The position numbers and the translations under genes are program-made. The notes under the pieces are model-generated. The model searched no databases, had not been told where the DNA came from, and worked only from the letters and a program-made list of their open reading frames with translations. Below are positions 47,530 through 57,962 of a DNA stretch of 64,000 nt, one piece after another. This DNA comes from Burkholderiales bacterium (GTDB lineage Bacteria; Pseudomonadota; Gammaproteobacteria; Burkholderiales; Burkholderiaceae_D). Within the stretch, counting starts at the first letter, position 1, and the number at the start of each line of letters is the position of its first letter. The stretch spans positions 56,223-120,222 of the forward strand of contig JACQDX010000057.1 in the NCBI GenBank assembly GCA_016200895.1, in the 5' to 3' direction.

Positions 47530-48431
47530 TGAATAAACTAGCTACTTTCATCATTGCTCTCTGCGCAGCAATTTTGGTCGCTTACTCGACTATTTTTGTA
47601 GTTGATCAGCGTTCACATGCTATCGTATTTGCATTGGGCGAAGTCAAGTCTGTTATCAGCGAGCCCGGTTTGCATTTCAAGTTGCCGCCACCATTCCAAA
47701 ATGTCTTATTTTTGGATAAACGTATTTTGACTATTGACACCAATTCAGCAGATCGCTTCGTGACTTCTGAAAAGAAAAATATTTTGGTTGATTCTTATGT
47801 CAAATGGAGTATTAAAGACCCACGCCTGTATTACGTCAGTTTCAATGGCGAAGAACGCAGGGCGCAGGATAGAATGTCGCAAATCATCAAAGCTGCCTTG
47901 AATGATGAAATAACCAAACGCAAAGTGGGTGAGGTGATCTCTACTCAGCGCGGCAAGGTCATGGATGCCATCAAGAAGAAAGTGTCTGATGAAACCAAAC
48001 ATATTGGTGTTGAAATTATTGACGTGCGTCTCAAGCGTGTAGATTATGTCGAACAGATCAATAACTCGGTGTATGACCGTATGAAGGCAGAGCGTACCCG
48101 TGAAGCAAATGGCTTGCGTTCGACTGGTGCTGCAGAATCTGAAGAAATTCGTGCGGATGCGGACAAGCAAAGACTGGTGATCAAGGCCGAAGCTAATCGT
48201 GATGCGCAAAAAATACGTGGTGCGGGTGATGCAGAAGCATCGCAGATTTATGCGCAAGCCTTTAGCCAAAGCCCTGAGTTTTATAAGTTTTATCGCAGCC
48301 TGGAAGCGTATACTGCCTCATTCAAGACTAAGAATGATATTTTGGTAGTAGACCCAAATTCTGAGTTCTTTAGGTATTTTAAGAGCCCCTCCTCAGTAGG
48401 TGGTAATGCTCCAGCAGTAAAGGGCAAGTAG
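47529..48431 (+). CDS. hflC: HflC, SPFH-domain regulator of FtsH
   Basis: A 300-residue partner of HflK. The N-terminal helix is ATFIIALCAAILVAYSTIFVV, followed by the SPFH part (DQRSHAIVFALGEVKSVISEPGLHFKLPPPFQNV) and a coiled coil with RADADKQRLVIKAEANRDAQ. The ATG overlaps the hflK stop, so the two are made in step. A long inverted repeat follows. Confidence 0.96.
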   Translation: MNKLATFIIALCAAILVAYSTIFVVDQRSHAIVFALGEVKSVISEPGLHFKLPPPFQNVLFLDKRILTIDTNSADRFVTSEKKNILVDSYVKWSIKDPRLYYVSFNGEERRAQDRMSQIIKAALNDEITKRKVGEVISTQRGKVMDAIKKKVSDETKHIGVEIIDVRLKRVDYVEQINNSVYDRMKAERTREANGLRSTGAAESEEIRADADKQRLVIKAEANRDAQKIRGAGDAEASQIYAQAFSQSPEFYKFYRSLEAYTASFKTKNDILVVDPNSEFFRYFKSPSSVGGNAPAVKGK

Positions 48432-48462
48432 CACCCCACTATATGTAGTGATTGTAGCGACG

Positions 48463-48497
48463 ACAGCGATCTGCACAAAATTTGTGCAGATCGCTGT
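48463..48497. terminator. 17-bp perfect inverted repeat after hflC (terminator)
   Basis: ACAGCGATCTGCACAAA (48463-48479) is the exact reverse complement of 48481-48497, with one base between; in RNA the A/U-rich centre would open as the loop. TTGTC follows. It sits 31 bases after the hflC stop and 46 before hisZ. The stem is strong but the U-tract is weak. Confidence 0.65.
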
Positions 48498-48543
48498 TTG
48501 TCGGATAGACTAAACTAATTTCTTGTTTTTTTGATTGTTCTTC

Positions 48544-49695
48544 ATGCCGAATTGGCTTTTACCTGAAAATATCGCTGACATCTTGCCATCAGAAGCACGC
48601 AAGATTGAAGAGTTGCGCCGTGTATTGCTGGACAATTTTAGATTGTATGGCTACGAGCTGGTCATGCCTCCCATGCTGGAATACATAGAATCCTTGCTGA
48701 CTGGTGCTGGTCAGGACATGGATTTGCGTACCTTCAAACTGGTGGACCAACTCTCTGGGCGTACCATGGGTCTGCGTGCCGATATGACGACGCAAGTTGC
48801 CCGTATTGATGCCCATCTGTTAAACCGTTGTACAGTGACCCGTCTTTGCTATGCAGGCAGTGTCTTGCATACCAAGCCGTCTGGTTTGCATGCAACGCGT
48901 GAGCCTTTGCAAATCGGCGCGGAAATCTATGGCCATGCAGGCCTGGAAGCAGATGCTGAAATCCAGGAACTGGTACTGGCTTGCCTGGCCTTGGCACATG
49001 TCAAAGATGTCAGGCTCGATATGTGCCACGTCGGTGTTTTACGTGCCTTATTGGCGGCTGACCCATTGGCCAAGGCAGAAGAAAATACTCTGTATGCCTT
49101 GCTTGAAGCGAAAGACTTGCCTAGCATAGACAAGTTAAGCCAGAATTTTTCGCCTGAAGTGCGAGCCGCATTGATGGCTTTGCCAGGTTTATATGGCGAC
49201 ATCTCTGTTATTCAAAAAGCACGTACTGTATTGCCAGCATTCGAAGGCATACGAACAGCACTGGATGAGCTTGAGCATCTGGTGCGTTTGACAGGCACAG
49301 CCCATGTCACGATAGATCTCGCTGATTTGCGTGGCTATCACTATCATAGTGGTGTGATGTTCAATGTATTTGTGCCTGGTTTGCCCAATGCGGTTGCACG
49401 TGGTGGTCGTTATGATCATGTAGGTGAGGCTTTTGGTCGCTCACGTCCTGCGACCGGATTTTCTCTGGATCTGCGTGAACTAGCGCGTCTACTGCCTTCC
49501 GCTGAGAGAAAAAATGCCATTCGTGCTCCCTGGGGCAGTGATCCTGCCTTGCGGGAAAAAATCGCCGCATTGCGTGGCGAAGGCGAAATAGTGATTCAAA
49601 GCCTGCCAGGGCACGAGAACGAACAAGACGAATTTGACTGCAATCGCGCACTCATTTTCGATGCGGGTAAATGGATTCTTCAAAATGTAGGTTGA
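48544..49695 (+). CDS. hisZ: ATP phosphoribosyltransferase regulatory subunit HisZ
   Basis: A HisRS-like protein without tRNA charging function that activates the short HisG in histidine synthesis. It shows [23 protein letters not shown], the class II-like [29 protein letters not shown] and [27 protein letters not shown] use ATG 48544 (383 residues); a TTG nine bases earlier is possible. The next gene, purA, starts four bases after the stop. Confidence 0.94.
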   Translation: MPNWLLPENIADILPSEARKIEELRRVLLDNFRLYGYELVMPPMLEYIESLLTGAGQDMDLRTFKLVDQLSGRTMGLRADMTTQVARIDAHLLNRCTVTRLCYAGSVLHTKPSGLHATREPLQIGAEIYGHAGLEADAEIQELVLACLALAHVKDVRLDMCHVGVLRALLAADPLAKAEENTLYALLEAKDLPSIDKLSQNFSPEVRAALMALPGLYGDISVIQKARTVLPAFEGIRTALDELEHLVRLTGTAHVTIDLADLRGYHYHSGVMFNVFVPGLPNAVARGGRYDHVGEAFGRSRPATGFSLDLRELARLLPSAERKNAIRAPWGSDPALREKIAALRGEGEIVIQSLPGHENEQDEFDCNRALIFDAGKWILQNVG

Positions 49696-50946
<1,251 letters not shown>

Positions 50947-50963
50947 GAAGGAAAAATAAAAAT

Positions 50964-51503
50964 ATGAATATGCCTGCATCTACAGACAAGGACTTATGGG
51001 TTTCCTGGGAAGCCTATCACCGCTCCATCGAGCAGCTTGCATTGAAAGTGCATGAGTCTGGCTGGAAGTTTGATCAAGTGCTTTGCCTCGCCCGTGGCGG
51101 CTTGCGTCCTGGTGATATTTTCTCCAGAATTTTTGATGTGCCTCTGGCGATTTTGTCGACCAGCTCATATCGCGAAGAATCAGGCACAGTGCAGGGTTCT
51201 CTGGACATAGGAAAGTATATTTCCATGACCAAGGGCGCACTGCAAGGTAAAGTCCTGGTGGTTGATGATCTGGTTGACTCTGGTGTCACGCTGGAAAAAG
51301 TGCTCGTGCATCTGCGTGAAAACTTCCCTGCGGTGACTGAAGTAAAGTCTGCTGTGATCTGGTACAAGGCATGTTCATCAGTAGCCCCAGACTATTATCT
51401 GGACTATCTGGCAAACAATCCATGGATACATCAGCCTTTTGAAGAATACGACAGTATCAGGCCGCATCAGTTGAATGCCTGGTTGAAAAAGGGCGCAGCA
51501 TAA
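50964..51503 (+). CDS. Purine-type phosphoribosyltransferase
   Basis: A 179-residue type I phosphoribosyltransferase. The PRPP loop is VLVVDDLVDSGVTLEKV; LARGGLRPGDIFSRIF is the upstream conserved loop. The family often acts on hypoxanthine, xanthine or guanine in salvage, and its position 17 bases after purA supports a purine role, but the base specificity is not readable from sequence. Confidence 0.9.
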   Translation: MNMPASTDKDLWVSWEAYHRSIEQLALKVHESGWKFDQVLCLARGGLRPGDIFSRIFDVPLAILSTSSYREESGTVQGSLDIGKYISMTKGALQGKVLVVDDLVDSGVTLEKVLVHLRENFPAVTEVKSAVIWYKACSSVAPDYYLDYLANNPWIHQPFEEYDSIRPHQLNAWLKKGAA

Positions 51504-51514
51504 TTTTGCTGGTC

Positions 51515-51545
51515 AAAAAACGGAAGCTATTTGCTTCCGTTTTTT
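51515..51545. terminator. Strong bidirectional terminator after the purA operon
   Basis: AAAAAACGGAAGC / GCTTCCGTTTTTT with loop TATTT (51515-51527 and 51533-51545). The A-run and T-run around a 7-bp G+C-containing stem allow termination in both directions. It lies 11 bases after the phosphoribosyltransferase stop. Confidence 0.93.
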
Positions 51546-51694
51546 GGTGATAGTGTGCTGGTATAGCACTGCCGACAGCTTTTTATCAGTGCATGCACGT
51601 GTTGTTTGCTGCCCCCGCAAATCTGTATTAAACGTGAATGCTGTAGATGTGATACAGAACGTCAGAATGAGAAAATCTGAAGCGGAATTGAAAA

Positions 51695-51720
51695 AGCCCG
51701 CTGATTTTCATCAGCGGGCT
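51695..51720 (-). terminator. Terminator of tRNA-Leu copy 1
   Basis: An 11-bp stem (51695-51705 with 51710-51720, loop of four) is followed on the minus strand by TTTTC. It lies 10 bases after the tRNA 3' end. Confidence 0.85.
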
Positions 51721-51730
51721 CTCAAATTTG

Positions 51731-51835
51731 TGGTGCCCACGGAGGGACTCGAACCCCCACACCCGAAGGCACATGGACCTGAACCATGCGCGTCTACCAA
51801 TAACCATGCGCGTCTACCAATTCCGCCACGTGGGC
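51731..51835 (-). pseudogene. tRNA-Leu(CAG) pseudogene with internal 20-bp tandem duplication
   Basis: On the minus strand this matches the intact tRNA-Leu at 52039-52123 base for base, with encoded CCA end, but is 105 instead of 85 bases long. The extra 20 bases are a second copy of 51782-51801 (AACCATGCGCGTCTACCAAT on the plus strand), which repeats the D-loop region through the 5' side of the anticodon stem. This would give two D-arms and prevent normal folding. A TATAAT box at 51849-51854 is kept at the same distance as in the intact copy, without a good -35. Confidence 0.88.
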
Positions 51836-52002
51836 AACGGAAGGCGTAATTATAGAGTATCTGGCTGGTTTTGGGGGAATATTTTTGAATGAAATTGGAG
51901 TTGGGTCGAGGTGTGCAGTAGTATCATTCCAGCAAACAAGCGATAGCATTGAAAGGAATGGTTTCTTGCATATACTTGCAAAAGTGAATCCGGAATTGAA
52001 AA

Positions 52003-52028
52003 AGCCCGCTGATTTTCATCAGCGGGCT
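52003..52028 (-). terminator. Terminator of the intact tRNA-Leu
   Basis: Same 11-bp hairpin and T-run as copy 1 (stem 52003-52013 with 52018-52028). It separates the two tRNA units transcriptionally. Confidence 0.88.
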
Positions 52029-52038
52029 CTCAAATTTG

Positions 52039-52123
52039 TGGTGCCCACGGAGGGACTCGAACCCCCACACCCGAAGGCACATGGACCTGAACCATGCGCG
52101 TCTACCAATTCCGCCACGTGGGC
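52039..52123 (-). tRNA. tRNA-Leu(CAG)
   Basis: An 85-base tRNA including the encoded CCA (TGG at 52039-52041 on the plus strand). The acceptor stem is GCCCACG / CGTGGGC, the D-arm has AATTGGTAGACG, the anticodon loop TTCAGGT gives anticodon CAG, a long variable arm (TGCCTTCGGGTG) marks it as a class II leucine tRNA, and the T-arm GGGGGTTCGAGTCCCTC is normal. Confidence 0.96.
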
Positions 52124-52136
52124 AGCGAAGAACAAG

Positions 52137-52164
52137 ATTATAAATTAATCCAGGCATTTGTCAA
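52137..52164 (-). promoter_or_regulatory. Consensus sigma-70 promoter for tRNA-Leu(CAG)
   Basis: On the minus strand, TTGACA (52159-52164) and TATAAT (52137-52142) are separated by 16 bases and lie 14 bases before the tRNA 5' end. Both boxes match the consensus fully. Confidence 0.85.
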
Positions 52165-52282
52165 GGTGAGCTACCTTGGTAGTACAAGAATTGTTAGGCG
52201 AAAGAGGTTTGCTACAGTAAACTATGGCCTGATAAGATTTTGGCGTAAGCCAAATTAACTTTTTTAAGAAAAAATACAAAAT

Positions 52283-54778
52283 TTGAACAAGCATTCATAC
52301 CCCATCCCCAGTCGCGAAGAGATACTGGGTGTTCTACGTACTAACACGGCAAAAATGACAGCGACTGCGATTGCAGAGGTGCTGTCAGTGAAACCTGAGG
52401 AGTTAGATGGCATGACACGACGATTAAACGCGATGGAAAGAGATGGGCAAGTCAAAGTAGATAAAGGTGGAAATTATTCCATCGCCAATCAAGATAATTT
52501 CATCAGCGGCAAAGTCAGTAGTCATCGTGAAGGCTATGGTTTTCTGATCCCCGATGATGGCAGTGAAGACCTGTTCCTGCCTGAGCGCGAAATGCAAAAA
52601 GTCTTGCATGGTGATCGCGTCATGGCCCGTGTAGTCGGTACTGACAGACGTGGCCGGCTTGAAGGCGGCATTCTTGAGATACTGGACAGAGCCAATACCC
52701 ATGTTATTGGCCGCCTTCTCAATGAAAACGGCGTCTGGATAGTCGCGCCTGAAGACAAGCGCTTCAGCCAGGATATTTTACTCACTGGTGCACCAGGCAA
52801 AGCCAAGGCAGGCCAGGTCGTCAGCGTCGAATTGACCGAGCAGCCAACCCGTTATGCGCAGCCAGTTGGCAAGATCGTTGAAATACTGGGTGATGTTGAT
52901 GACCCTGGTATGGAAATCGAAATCGCCGTCAGAAAATTTGGCGTGCCACATGAGTTTTCTGAAACAGTTAAAAAAGCTGCGGCGAAATTACCTTCAGAAG
53001 TCAGGGATAGTGATCTGACAGATCGTGTAGATCTGCGTGATATCCCCCTGGTGACGATTGATGGCGAAGACGCACGCGATTTTGATGATGCCGTTTACTG
53101 TGAACCGATCAAGATAGGCCGCAGCAAAGGCCATAGGCTGATCGTTGCGATTGCCGACGTCAGCCACTACGTCAGCCCAAATGATGCGCTGGATGAAGAA
53201 GCCTTGTTGCGCAGCACTTCGGTGTATTTCCCGCGGCGGGTAATCCCTATGCTGCCAGAACGTCTGTCGAATGGTCTATGTTCGCTTAATCCTGATGTCG
53301 ATCGCCTGACGCTAGTGTGCGATATGGTGATTACGCAGGATGGTGAAGTCACAGCTTACCAGTTTTATCCGGCTGTCATCCATTCTGCTGCGCGCTTCAC
53401 ATACACTGAAGTGGCAGCCATACTTGGCAATACCAAAGGGCCGGAGGCTGCCAAGCGCATGACCCTGGTGCCGCATCTCTTGCATCTGTATGAAGTCTTC
53501 CAGTCTTTATTGAAAGCGCGCCAGGTCCGTGGTGCTATCGACTTTGAAACCACAGAAACCTATATCGTTTGCAACCCAGCAGGCAAGATAGAAAAGATAC
53601 TGCCACGTACACGCAATGATGCCCATAAACTGATTGAAGAATGCATGCTGGCCGCCAATGTCTGCGCAGCAAATTTGCTGGAAACTTATAAGCATCCAGG
53701 CACGTACCGCATCCATGCTGGCCCGACCAAAGAGAAACTGACCCAGGTCAGGAACTTCCTGAAGCAAGTTGGTTTGTTTCTAGGTGGTGGCGACAAGCCT
53801 GCAGCATCCGATTATGCCGAGTTGATGAAGAAGGTCAAAGGCAGGCCAGACGCAACGCTTTTGCAAACCATGTTGCTGCGCTCCATGCAGCAGGCTGTGT
53901 ATAGCCCGGACAATATCGGCCATTTTGGTTTGTCCTACGACGCTTATGCCCACTTCACCAGCCCGATACGCCGTTACCCTGATCTGCTGACGCACAGGGC
54001 CATTAAGGCTATTTTGCAGGGGCGCAAATATGAACCCAAGGGCATAGACCTGACGCTCTTGAATACATCAGTTTCGAATGCCACCAGAAAACAGCAGATT
54101 GCTGACAAGGCGGCGGGCAAGAAAAAAGAAGAAAAAGAACAGACCATTTGGGACGCGCTTGGTGTCCATTGTTCTGCCAATGAGCGCCGTGCCGACGAAG
54201 CTTCACGTGATGTTGAAGCCTGGCTCAAATGCTATTTCATACGCAATAAGGTCGGCGAAGAATTCACCGGCATGATCACTGGTGTGACACAGTTTGGTAT
54301 CTTTGTTCAACTGGATGAAATTTTCATCGAAGGCTTGGTGCATGTGACTGAATTGGGAGCGGATTACTTCCAGTATGACGAAGCGCGCCATGAGCTGCGC
54401 GGCGAACGTACTGGTAAGCGTTATCAGTTGACCGACAAAGTCACTGTGCAAGTCAGTCGGGTTGATCTGGATGCGCGCAAGATTGATTTGGCTATAGTTC
54501 AAGCGGTGTCGCCACGCTCTGCAGGTGTGGTCGATTCTCGTGGCGCAGCTGCGAATGAGAAAAATCGCAAAGGTGCTGCCAGCCCCAAGAAAGCGCTGCT
54601 GGTTCCTGAAGAAAAAGCTGTGGCAAATTATGGCAGAGGTGGTAAAGCCGCCCCAGCCAAGAAAGTGAAAGAAGAAAGTTTTTCTGGTGGACGTCGCCAG
54701 AAATCCTCACCAGCTGTCGCCAGTGCAAAGAAAAAAGCACCAGTAGCCGCAGGTAAGTCAGCGAAGAAAAGACGTTAG
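52283..54778 (+). CDS. rnr: Ribonuclease R
   Basis: An 831-residue 3'-5' exoribonuclease able to degrade structured RNA. The order is an N-terminal winged-helix region, two cold-shock domains (ISGKVSSHREGYGFLIPDDG...), the RNB catalytic domain (TIDGEDARDFDDAVYCE, with the metal-binding Asp cluster), an S1 domain (GEEFTGMITGVTQFGIFVQLDE) and a Lys/Ala-rich basic tail. The frame opens with TTG at 52283 without a strong ribosome site; no better start is seen nearby. rlmB follows after 35 bases. Confidence 0.95.
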   Translation: MNKHSYPIPSREEILGVLRTNTAKMTATAIAEVLSVKPEELDGMTRRLNAMERDGQVKVDKGGNYSIANQDNFISGKVSSHREGYGFLIPDDGSEDLFLPEREMQKVLHGDRVMARVVGTDRRGRLEGGILEILDRANTHVIGRLLNENGVWIVAPEDKRFSQDILLTGAPGKAKAGQVVSVELTEQPTRYAQPVGKIVEILGDVDDPGMEIEIAVRKFGVPHEFSETVKKAAAKLPSEVRDSDLTDRVDLRDIPLVTIDGEDARDFDDAVYCEPIKIGRSKGHRLIVAIADVSHYVSPNDALDEEALLRSTSVYFPRRVIPMLPERLSNGLCSLNPDVDRLTLVCDMVITQDGEVTAYQFYPAVIHSAARFTYTEVAAILGNTKGPEAAKRMTLVPHLLHLYEVFQSLLKARQVRGAIDFETTETYIVCNPAGKIEKILPRTRNDAHKLIEECMLAANVCAANLLETYKHPGTYRIHAGPTKEKLTQVRNFLKQVGLFLGGGDKPAASDYAELMKKVKGRPDATLLQTMLLRSMQQAVYSPDNIGHFGLSYDAYAHFTSPIRRYPDLLTHRAIKAILQGRKYEPKGIDLTLLNTSVSNATRKQQIADKAAGKKKEEKEQTIWDALGVHCSANERRADEASRDVEAWLKCYFIRNKVGEEFTGMITGVTQFGIFVQLDEIFIEGLVHVTELGADYFQYDEARHELRGERTGKRYQLTDKVTVQVSRVDLDARKIDLAIVQAVSPRSAGVVDSRGAAANEKNRKGAASPKKALLVPEEKAVANYGRGGKAAPAKKVKEESFSGGRRQKSSPAVASAKKKAPVAAGKSAKKRR

Positions 54779-54813
54779 TACCTTAAAGAAATGTATGTAA
54801 AGAAAAGAATGAA

Positions 54814-55545
54814 ATGAAAAGTAAAATGATTTTTGGTTTCCATGCGGTGACCTCCCGGATCCGCCATGAAGCCTCTTCCGTCGAAGAAATCTATGTAGAT
54901 TCTTCCCGCGTCGATGGTCGCATGAAAGACCTGTTGCAAGCAGCAAAAGCTGCTGGTGTGCGCATCATCCCGGCGGATGATCAGCGCCTCAGCAATATCG
55001 TCGGCACGCGCCGTCATCAGGGTGTAGTGGCCAAGGCCAGTGAATTGTCATTGGCACGTAACCTCGATGAATTGCTGGATGCGATTGATGGCCCACCTTT
55101 ACTGCTGGTGCTGGATGGAATTACTGACCCGCATAATCTGGGTGCCTGCCTGCGTGTGGCTGATGGTGCCGGTGCGCATGCGGTTATCGCTCCCAAGGAC
55201 AGGGCAGTGGGCTTGAATGCAACAGCCGCCAAGGTTGCCAGTGGCGCTGCTGAAACAGTGCCATATATCACTGTCACCAATCTGGCGCGCACCCTACGTG
55301 AATTGAAAGAGCGTGACATCTGGCTGGTCGGGACTACCGATGACGTCGAGAAAAATATTTACGATGTCGACTTCAAATCCGGCTGCGCTCTGGTTATGGG
55401 TTCAGAGGGTGAGGGCATGCGTCGCCTGACCAGGGAAACCTGCGATGTCTTGGTCAGTGTCCCCATGTTTGGTTCTGTAGAAAGCCTGAATGTCTCCGTG
55501 GCTTCTGGTGTTTGTCTGTACGAAGCCCGCCGTCAGCGTCTGTAA
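54814..55545 (+). CDS. rlmB: 23S rRNA (guanosine-2'-O)-methyltransferase RlmB
   Basis: A 243-residue SpoU/TrmH-family enzyme that methylates G2251. [25 protein letters not shown] is the N-terminal substrate domain; the knotted SAM domain has [42 protein letters not shown] and [24 protein letters not shown]. The rnr-rlmB pair is conserved across proteobacteria. Confidence 0.96.
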   Translation: MKSKMIFGFHAVTSRIRHEASSVEEIYVDSSRVDGRMKDLLQAAKAAGVRIIPADDQRLSNIVGTRRHQGVVAKASELSLARNLDELLDAIDGPPLLLVLDGITDPHNLGACLRVADGAGAHAVIAPKDRAVGLNATAAKVASGAAETVPYITVTNLARTLRELKERDIWLVGTTDDVEKNIYDVDFKSGCALVMGSEGEGMRRLTRETCDVLVSVPMFGSVESLNVSVASGVCLYEARRQRL

Positions 55546-55644
55546 GAATATCGCGTCTGGTGCCTGGTGATTTGGGTAGCGGACGCAGCTTTTTCAGAAA
55601 TGCGCTACTATCTTATTCCCCTACGTCATAACCATATAAATTCC

Positions 55645-56391
55645 ATGTTTGACCGCCTGAGAGAAGATATCGCCAGCATTATCAAGAAAGATCCTGCCGC
55701 CCGTAATGCCTGGGAGGTGATCACTTGTTATCCTGGCTTTCAGGCCATCCTCATGCATGGTTGGGCGCAATGGTACTGGAAACGCGGTTTGAAATGGCTG
55801 GGTCGTTTCATCTCTCATATTGCCCGTGTGTTGACCGGCATAGAAATTCATCCTGGTGCAACGATAGGTCGCAGAGTATTCATTGACCATGGTTTTGGTG
55901 TGGTTATTGGCGAAACGGCAGAAATCGGTGATGACTGCACGATCTACCAGGGTGTGACCCTGGGCGGAACTTCCTTGTCGCGTGGCGCAAAACGTCATCC
56001 CACTCTGGAAGCGGGTGTCATCGTCGGTGCTGGTGCTAAAGTGCTCGGTGGATTCACAATTGGAGCTGGTGCCAAGATAGGCTCAAATTCAGTAGTGCTC
56101 AAGCCTGTACCTGCTGGTGGTACGGCAGTTGGCAATCCTGCGCACGTCATCAAAAAAGAAGTGGCTTCTGCAGATTCAGAAACTGCGCATCTGTTCACCG
56201 CTTATGGCGTGACTCAAAACAGTGATGACCCGATTTCCAAAGTCTTACATAAACTGATCGATCACGCAGCTGCACAGCAAGAGCAAATAGAGAAACTGTC
56301 AACGGCTTTGGCGCAGTCAGGCATCGTTTGTGATGCCACATCTGAAGTCGAAAAGCTGATTCCAGAGCAGATTAACAGCCTGGTTGATTGA
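55645..56391 (+). CDS. cysE: Serine O-acetyltransferase
   Basis: A left-handed beta-helix acetyltransferase that makes O-acetylserine for cysteine. Hexapeptide repeats are visible ([88 protein letters not shown]). I start at ATG 55645 (248 residues), giving [19 protein letters not shown]; the longer frame from 55567 adds unlike sequence. The C-terminus overlaps the converging NAD(P)HX gene by 20 bases. Confidence 0.93.
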   Translation: MFDRLREDIASIIKKDPAARNAWEVITCYPGFQAILMHGWAQWYWKRGLKWLGRFISHIARVLTGIEIHPGATIGRRVFIDHGFGVVIGETAEIGDDCTIYQGVTLGGTSLSRGAKRHPTLEAGVIVGAGAKVLGGFTIGAGAKIGSNSVVLKPVPAGGTAVGNPAHVIKKEVASADSETAHLFTAYGVTQNSDDPISKVLHKLIDHAAAQQEQIEKLSTALAQSGIVCDATSEVEKLIPEQINSLVD

Positions 56392-57958
56392 GTATCGGAT
56401 CAGGAGAGTGAATCAGTTGCCAATGGGCGGCTTGATAGGCCATTTGATTAATGCTGGATCTGATCGCTGGCAATAATTCGCTGGCGGTCAAACCTATTGG
56501 CCCTGTTCCAAGTGCGACCAGTTCATCGGCTGCATGACCATGTACCCAGACGGCCACTCTGGCGGCGTCCATGCTGTTGCACCCTTGTGCCAGCAAAGCA
56601 CCAGCAACCCCCGCCAAGACATCACCAGTGCCGCCGCTGGCCAGCGCTGGGTTGCCAGTCGTATTGATAAGCAGACTCCCATCTCGATCACAAATAATAC
56701 TGCCAGAACCCTTGAGTATGGCCACAGCATTGAATTGCTGCGCCAGTGTGTGTGCTGCCAGCAGGCGATTATTCTGTATGTCAGCCACGCTTTTGTTTAG
56801 CAATCTGGCCGCTTCCAGTGGATGTGGCGTGAGTATGCATGGGGTATTTCTATTGCGTAAGAATGCCTGCAATTTAGTATCTGCAGCGATCAGGTTCAAG
56901 GCATCGGCATCGATGATGAGCGCCCGCGCAGTTTGAATCGCACTGCTGAGTAAAGCATAGGCACTGGCCGATGCTCCCAAACCTGGACCGATGACGACAG
57001 TTGCACCTGCCAAACTTACTTCGCCAAGCTTGCGAAACATGATTTCCGGATGCAGACTGTCATAAGCGGGTGCTTCTGCCAGCATGCTGCAGTAAATCCG
57101 TCCCGCACCTGCATATTGTGCAGCCCTGGCAGCGAGTATGGCGGCACCGGCCACTCCCTTGGCACCACCAAGTATTACGACATCGCCAAAACTGCCTTTG
57201 TGGCTGTTTTGCTTGCGTGGTGTCAGTGCGTGTAACAGGGAAGTGCGTTCATTCAAATGACTGCGGCATTCCGGGAAAAAATCTTCAGGGATAGCCAGTT
57301 GATTGACAGTGACCTTGCCTGCATAGTCTTTGCCTGACCCTGTATGCAAGCCAGTTTTATTGGCTATGAAGGTGATGGTGTGGCTGGCTTGAATGACCGC
57401 GCTGTTGGAGCTGACAGGCTGCCCAGTATCGGCATTCAAGCCACTGGGTACATCGATTGCCAGGACCGGGATGGCCCGTTCAACGGCGAGATTGTTGACG
57501 AGTTCTATCAGTCTGGCGATTTCAGCTTCAGGTGCGCGCTTCAAACCTATGCCGAACAAACCGTCGATGACCAGACTCCAGTCTTGTGACGTAGCATTAA
57601 TTAACGCGCCCGGTTCTATAAACTCCAGCCCTGCATCTTTCGCTACTTGCAGTGCCGCTTGCGCATCTTGAGAGTATTTCTCAAATTTCCCACACATGAC
57701 ACAAATAACTTTATACCCTTGCCTGGTTAACTGGTATCCAGCTTCAAAAGCATCTCCGCCATTATTGCCAGGACCAGCCAGGATCAGCACCGGGGCCAGG
57801 TTACTCGCGCCAATTTTGATCGCTAACTCCGCAGCTGCCAGCCCCGCTTTTTGCATGAGCGTGACCTCACTCTGATGGGCGAGTGCGCGGGTCTCTATTT
57901 CACGTATCTGTTCTACGCTATACAGTCTGGCTTCATGAGTGAATGCCTGATGCGACAT
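56372..57958 (-). CDS. nnr: Bifunctional NAD(P)H-hydrate epimerase / ADP-dependent dehydratase
   Basis: A 528-residue two-domain repair enzyme for hydrated NAD(P)H. The N-terminal epimerase shows [20 protein letters not shown] and [10 protein letters not shown] with [13 protein letters not shown]; the C-terminal ribokinase-like dehydratase shows [31 protein letters not shown] and [20 protein letters not shown]. It ends inside the 3' end of cysE (20-base coding overlap on opposite strands) and starts four bases after fliR, so it may be the last gene of the flagellar transcript. Confidence 0.95.
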   Translation of the reverse strand: MSHQAFTHEARLYSVEQIREIETRALAHQSEVTLMQKAGLAAAELAIKIGASNLAPVLILAGPGNNGGDAFEAGYQLTRQGYKVICVMCGKFEKYSQDAQAALQVAKDAGLEFIEPGALINATSQDWSLVIDGLFGIGLKRAPEAEIARLIELVNNLAVERAIPVLAIDVPSGLNADTGQPVSSNSAVIQASHTITFIANKTGLHTGSGKDYAGKVTVNQLAIPEDFFPECRSHLNERTSLLHALTPRKQNSHKGSFGDVVILGGAKGVAGAAILAARAAQYAGAGRIYCSMLAEAPAYDSLHPEIMFRKLGEVSLAGATVVIGPGLGASASAYALLSSAIQTARALIIDADALNLIAADTKLQAFLRNRNTPCILTPHPLEAARLLNKSVADIQNNRLLAAHTLAQQFNAVAILKGSGSIICDRDGSLLINTTGNPALASGGTGDVLAGVAGALLAQGCNSMDAARVAVWVHGHAADELVALGTGPIGLTASELLPAIRSSINQMAYQAAHWQLIHSPDPILNQPGC

Positions 57959-57962
57959 GATT

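Larger units (their letters stand above)
51683..51836. repeat. Direct repeat copy 1 (tRNA-Leu unit with terminator, broken)
   Basis: This 154-bp stretch repeats the 134 bp at 51991-52124 with no mismatch that I can see, except for a 20-bp tandem duplication inside the tRNA (51782-51821). Both copies hold the tRNA-Leu sequence and its terminator. The sequence between the copies (51837-51990) is unrelated A/T-G-rich DNA with no gene. The stretch 51546-51682 before copy 1 also holds nothing recognisable. Confidence 0.92.
51991..52124. repeat. Direct repeat copy 2 (intact tRNA-Leu unit with terminator)
   Basis: The 134-bp counterpart of copy 1, offset by 308 bp. It holds the complete tRNA-Leu and an identical terminator. 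Perfect identity over the shared length suggests recent duplication or ongoing gene conversion. Confidence 0.92.

Noticed and set aside
51544..51849. Plus-strand ORFs at 51544-51849 and 51885-52148 sharing the same C-terminal protein sequence
   Set aside because: Both read through the antisense strand of the duplicated tRNA-Leu and its terminator. The shared 'protein' end is simply the tRNA complement, a well-known false gene prediction.
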